From Ornithinibacillus scapharcae TW25 (GTDB lineage: Bacteria; Bacillota; Bacilli; Bacillales; Amphibacillaceae): a stretch of DNA of 64,000 nt. A program made the translations under genes and the position numbers. The DNA lies in assembly GCF_000190475.1 (NCBI RefSeq), contig NZ_AEWH01000052.1, positions 1 to 64,000 on the forward strand, given 5' to 3'. The notes under the pieces are model-generated. The model searched no databases, was not told where the DNA came from, and saw only the letters and a list, made by a program, of their open reading frames with translations. Numbering within the stretch: the first letter of the stretch is position 1; the number at the start of each line of letters is the position of its first letter. Below are positions 60,786-64,000 of this stretch, in pieces.

Positions 60786-60813
60786 AAAAAAAGAGGTGAA
60801 ACTTCCACCCCTT
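60786..60813 (-). terminator. Partial terminator between oppA and oppB
   Basis: On the minus strand AAGGGGTGG and TCACCTCTT (with two G-U pairs) form a stem around AAGTT, followed by seven T. It would lower oppBCDF transcription relative to oppA. Confidence 0.55.
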
Positions 60814-60998
60814 AAATCATCCCTTTTCCTCTCAAGAAAAAGAAATAATAATCTTGTAATATGCAAAGAAATACTCATAATCTGTATTTCTAAGAAGGCG
60901 TCAATTGTTTCTTTTTGCATGTTAATTTCTATTAAATTGTATTTTTTCAATTTCTTGAAAAGCCTTGTTTACACAAGTAACAAAAGGTATAAAATAAT

Positions 60999-61055
60999 GG
61001 AAGCAACCAAGACGAAAAACATATTATACTATTTTTCATCTTGGTTATTGCTTCA
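60999..61055 (-). other. Large imperfect stem-loop just after oppA
   Basis: GAAGCAACCAAGA-GAAAAA pairs with TTTTTC-TCTTGGTT-TTGCTTC with small bulges, 20 bases past the oppA stop. Probable 3' end protector of oppA mRNA. The remainder of the 336-base gap holds nothing coding. Confidence 0.55.
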
Positions 61056-61075
61056 TCTCTTAATTTATCAAACTA

Positions 61076-62749
61076 TTACTTTTCAATATAACCCCACTTG
61101 TATTGAACTCCACCAAGTCCTGATACATTGATATTCTTCACATAATCTTTAGCAACCCATGCGTTCGTATAGAAGTAAACCGGTGCAATTGGCATAGCAT
61201 CCATGAAGATTGCTTCCGCTTCTCTAAGGATTTCCTTACGAGCTGCTGGGTCTGTTTCAGTTCTTGATTGTTTTAAAAGTTCTTGGTATTCAGCATCTTC
61301 CCAGTTCGTGTAGTTATTACCACCCACAGAATTGAAGATTTCAAGGAAGTTGATCGCATCGTTAAAGTCAGCAAGCCAACCCATACGACCTGTTTGGAAA
61401 TTACCTGATCCCATTGAATCTAAGTATACATTCCACTCTTCATTATTAAGTGTAACCTCGACACCTAAGTTTTTCACCCACATATCTTGTACTGCCTGCG
61501 CAATTACAGCATGTGCTTCACTTGTGTTATAAGAAAGTTCGATCGGAGGTAGTTCCTCTAATCCAAGTTCCTCTAATCCAGCCTCTAAGTATTCTTTTGC
61601 CTTTTCAACATCATTATCAGCGAAGTAGCCTTCATTATTTTCTTCCCAAATTGAAGGTGGTACTAAAGCCATTGCAGGTAATTCTTCACGTTGTGTAACG
61701 TTTTCTACAATACCTTGACGGTTAATTGCATGTGCAAATGCTTTACGAATATTAGCATTATTAAACGGTTCTACTTCTGTGTTAAATGCATAGTAGTATA
61801 CACCCGCAAGAGGAGTAATATTTAATGAACCCTCTTGTTTCAATGATGGAATAGCGGCTAATGGTACAGAGTCAGTTGGATCCCCTACCCAGTCAAGCTC
61901 TCCAGCATTGAACATTTCCAGTGCAGTATTTTCATCATCTACCATGAACATATTAATTGTTTCAAGTTTTACAGTTTCTGCATCCCAGTAGTCTGCATTT
62001 TTCTTCAGTACAACTTTATTTTTATGCTCCCATGTGTCCAGTACGAATGGACCATTTGTTACATAGTCTTCACCCTGGTTTAGTGCCCACTCAGGATTTG
62101 CCTCAGCAACAGCTTTGTTCACAGGGTAGTAAGTATAGAAAGCAGTTAGGTCTAAGAAGTACGGAGTAGGTTGTTCAAGTGTAACCTCTAGTGTCTTATC
62201 ATCTAGAGCTTTCACGCCAACATCATCTAAAGAGCCACCTTCTTCTTTAGCTGCTTGTGCTCCTTTGATTATATATAATTGATACGCATAGTCCGTATCT
62301 GCATTTGCTGGGTCTAGTACCCACTTCCATGCAAATTCAAAATCGTGTGCCGTAACGGGGTCACCATTTGACCAAACCGCATCGTCACGAATTGTAAATG
62401 TATACGTTAACAAATCATCAGAAACCTCAGGCTCACTAGCTGCCATTGCAGGCTCAACAACGCCCTCTTGATTAATACGCATTAATCCTTCAAATACTTG
62501 GTCAAGTACAGCACCTGAAGTAGTATCTGATGCCGTACCAGGGTGTAATGATGGTGGTTCTGTTTTAATGTTTACATTTAATACTTGTTCAGCATCACTA
62601 GATTCGCCACCAGCGTTATCTCCTGATCCCTCTGATTGTTCCGATCCTGTATCTTTACCATTAGCTTCTTCATCATCGCCACAAGCAGCTAGAAATAAGC
62701 CCATAGCCAGTACAAGAACAAGTAGTAATGACCACTTCTTAAAATTCAT
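61076..62749 (-). CDS. oppA: Oligopeptide-binding lipoprotein OppA
   Basis: 557-residue extracellular receptor of the Opp system. Signal peptide MNFKKWSLLLVLVLAMGLFLAAC, lipobox LAAC with the lipid-bearing Cys at 23, Asp/Glu/Gly/Ser linker, then the SBP_bac_5 domain (FTIRDDAVWSNGDPVTAHDFEFAWKW). SYNTSEAHAVIAQAVQDMWVKNLGVEV and GWLADFNDAINFLEIF are OppA-like. Unlike the two tandem receptors it lacks the DGDG loop and is 50-65 residues shorter. ATG 62749 with AGGAGGG. First gene of oppABCDF. Confidence 0.93.
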   Translation of the reverse strand: MNFKKWSLLLVLVLAMGLFLAACGDDEEANGKDTGSEQSEGSGDNAGGESSDAEQVLNVNIKTEPPSLHPGTASDTTSGAVLDQVFEGLMRINQEGVVEPAMAASEPEVSDDLLTYTFTIRDDAVWSNGDPVTAHDFEFAWKWVLDPANADTDYAYQLYIIKGAQAAKEEGGSLDDVGVKALDDKTLEVTLEQPTPYFLDLTAFYTYYPVNKAVAEANPEWALNQGEDYVTNGPFVLDTWEHKNKVVLKKNADYWDAETVKLETINMFMVDDENTALEMFNAGELDWVGDPTDSVPLAAIPSLKQEGSLNITPLAGVYYYAFNTEVEPFNNANIRKAFAHAINRQGIVENVTQREELPAMALVPPSIWEENNEGYFADNDVEKAKEYLEAGLEELGLEELPPIELSYNTSEAHAVIAQAVQDMWVKNLGVEVTLNNEEWNVYLDSMGSGNFQTGRMGWLADFNDAINFLEIFNSVGGNNYTNWEDAEYQELLKQSRTETDPAARKEILREAEAIFMDAMPIAPVYFYTNAWVAKDYVKNINVSGLGGVQYKWGYIEK

Positions 62750-62920
62750 GTCTTAAGACCCTCCTATTTAATAATTCTAACAATTCAAGACAGTCAAAAT
62801 CTTGAGCTTGTTTTTCCATTATACAACCTATCCAAAAAAATTTCACCTAATTTTTTATAATTTTTATTTTATTGTTACTAATTTACTAATTCTAATATAC
62901 TAGAATTATCTATTTAATCG

Positions 62921-62935
62921 TATAATCTGAAAATT
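62921..62935 (-). promoter_or_regulatory. CodY-like box before oppA
   Basis: TATAATCTGAAAATT matches 12 of 15 positions of AATTTTCWGAAAATT, with a perfect right half. Located about 170 bases before oppA. Suggestive because oppABCDF-type operons are known CodY targets, but the surrounding DNA is very AT-rich. The gap 62750-62970 shows nothing else. Confidence 0.4.
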
Positions 62936-62970
62936 CTCTTTGATTCTTATTAGTCTGTATTATATAGAAG

Positions 62971-63021
62971 AAAAAGGTTCTAAGGATACATTACACGAAA
63001 GTAATTTTTCCTTAGAACCTT
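62971..63021 (-). terminator. Terminator of ypuA
   Basis: AAGGTTCTAAGGA (62974-62986) and TCCTTAGAACCTT (63009-63021) pair perfectly across a 22-base loop; the minus strand ends in TTTCTTC. Confidence 0.75.
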
Positions 63022-63039
63022 AATTTTTACGTCATTATA

Positions 63040-63948
63040 TTAGCCAAATAAATTCTTAAAAAAGTTTCCGATTGCTTCAAACAACTGCTTAAAAAAGTTC
63101 CCGATATTATCCCAGAATCCCTCATCGGCTAATAAATCTTCAATCTTATCTTGAACCTTTGTTGCGATATCATTTAATTGTTCCTTAACTTGACCAAAAT
63201 CAATATCGAGATTTCTCATCTTATCAAATAAGTCGATTAATAGCTGACGATCTTCTTCACTTAAAGTTATTTCTAGTTTATCAAGTTGCTCTTTCACAAT
63301 CTTTTCAATATCTTCTATAGATGCTGGATTTTGCTCTGCTATAGCCTGCTTAATTTGTGTAATGAGTTCACTAACCTGTTCAGATGTTAGTCCCGAATCC
63401 TTCACTAAATCAGTTGCTAATGTAAGTTCCTCATTTGCAAGCTCCATCCGCTCTTTATCAAGCTCTACCCCTTCAGCATCATATGCCTTGTAAATCCCCG
63501 TTAAGGCAGAGTGTCCAGTAACTTTCACAGGGGAAGCGACAATAACGGTTGCATTTTCAACTCCAGCAGTTAATAATGCATTTGCATACATCTCACTAGT
63601 TACTTCCGTGATATTTTCTGGTGTTACAATGGAGACATTTAATCCTTTCCCTTCCTCTTCCATTGTAATCTTTGCGGAAGAGAACATTCTTGATTTTGGA
63701 TTCCCCCCAATATATTTATCTAAGTCCTCACCAGTTACGACGTATTCTTCTACCATGTCCGAATCTTTTACTTCCAATAATTCCTTTGTTTTTGCTTTTT
63801 GATCTTCTGTTAAGTTACCTCCATACACAACGATGGGTACACCTAATTTTTCATTTATTGCTTCATTAGCGCTGACTGGCATAACAAAAGCTACTAGTAC
63901 ACTAATAACCAACATGATATACACTGTCAATTTACTTAATCGATTCAT
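63040..63948 (-). CDS. ypuA: DUF1002 family exported protein (YpuA-like)
   Basis: 302-residue protein with a cleavable-looking signal peptide (hydrophobic residues 8-22, ending PVSANEA). The DUF1002 core has VVYGGNLTEDQKAKTKELL, the conserved ITSEMYANALLTAGVENATVIVASPVKVTGHSALTG-type segment and a helical C-terminal half, ending in an amphipathic aromatic tail (FFKQLFEAIGNFF). Homologue of B. subtilis YpuA, a wall/membrane-associated protein of unknown function. ATG 63948 with AAAGGGG. Single gene. Confidence 0.88.
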   Translation of the reverse strand: MNRLSKLTVYIMLVISVLVAFVMPVSANEAINEKLGVPIVVYGGNLTEDQKAKTKELLEVKDSDMVEEYVVTGEDLDKYIGGNPKSRMFSSAKITMEEEGKGLNVSIVTPENITEVTSEMYANALLTAGVENATVIVASPVKVTGHSALTGIYKAYDAEGVELDKERMELANEELTLATDLVKDSGLTSEQVSELITQIKQAIAEQNPASIEDIEKIVKEQLDKLEITLSEEDRQLLIDLFDKMRNLDIDFGQVKEQLNDIATKVQDKIEDLLADEGFWDNIGNFFKQLFEAIGNFFKNLFG

Positions 63949-64000
63949 TTAGAAGCCCCTTTTCTTCATTTTTCCAGAATACTTGTCTATTAAAATATTA

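Overview
The window is an AT-rich stretch of a Firmicutes chromosome. The gene content points to a moderately halotolerant Bacillaceae member (Oceanobacillus / Virgibacillus / Ornithinibacillus type): TcyP, YpmR/YpmS, YpuA (DUF1002), DUF4003, DUF3231, SE1832-like and hut proteins, CcpA-type cre sites, a class I SAM riboswitch, strong AGGAGG ribosome binding sites and lipoprotein OppA proteins. No rRNA, tRNA, CRISPR, phage or IS transposase was seen. The species assignment is inference.

Layout. 1-7.4 kb: aldo/keto reductase, cystine symporter tcyP, OsmC-like peroxiredoxin, a cluster of CGCG repeats spaced about 20 bp, chromate transporter, DUF4003 protein, AI-2E family membrane protein. 7.7-9.5 kb: a decaying patch with a DUF3231 gene broken by an in-frame deletion, a membrane-protein pseudogene and a third coding remnant. 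9.5-19.5 kb: GNAT, a small coiled-coil protein, a GC-rich MITE-like repeat, Na+/H+ antiporter, recQ, DUF421 protein, two small membrane proteins, methyltransferase, M29 aminopeptidase and a divergent HxlR regulator. 19.5-25.1 kb: histidine utilisation operon hutHUIG with a cre-overlapped promoter and a leader ORF/terminator attenuator. 25.2-31 kb: alanine/glycine symporter, thioesterase, cardiolipin synthase, a Rossmann protein and methionine gamma-lyase. 31-36 kb: rarD, then a SAM riboswitch controlling metY-metX-hom. 36-44 kb: ypmR-ypmS, a permuted NlpC/P60-like protein, ABC-F ATPase, threonine degradation pair kbl-tdh (tdh frameshifted) and a LysM-3D autolysin-like protein. 44-63 kb: three oligopeptide ABC transporter operons in one direction, two of them tandem paralogues with order D-F-B-C-A and the third A-B-C-D-F with a frameshifted oppD. 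63-64 kb: ypuA.

How the genes fit together. The theme is peptide and amino-acid scavenging: three Opp importers, an aminopeptidase, histidine to glutamate (hut), threonine to glycine (tdh/kbl), methionine breakdown (mgl) and sodium/amino-acid symport. Three catabolic promoters (hut, mgl, kbl) carry exact matches to the cre consensus, and each opp operon is preceded by an imperfect CodY-like box. Sulfur flow is covered by cystine uptake, SAM-riboswitch-controlled direct sulfhydrylation of O-acetylhomoserine, and methionine gamma-lyase.

The best candidate for something undescribed is the hut leader at 25012-25099. It is a 17-codon ORF with its own RBS whose UAG stop lies inside the 5' arm of an intrinsic terminator just before hutH. 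This suggests attenuation by ribosome arrest at the stop codon; no hutP is seen nearby. Two single-base frameshifts in homopolymers (tdh, oppD) may be real or sequencing errors.
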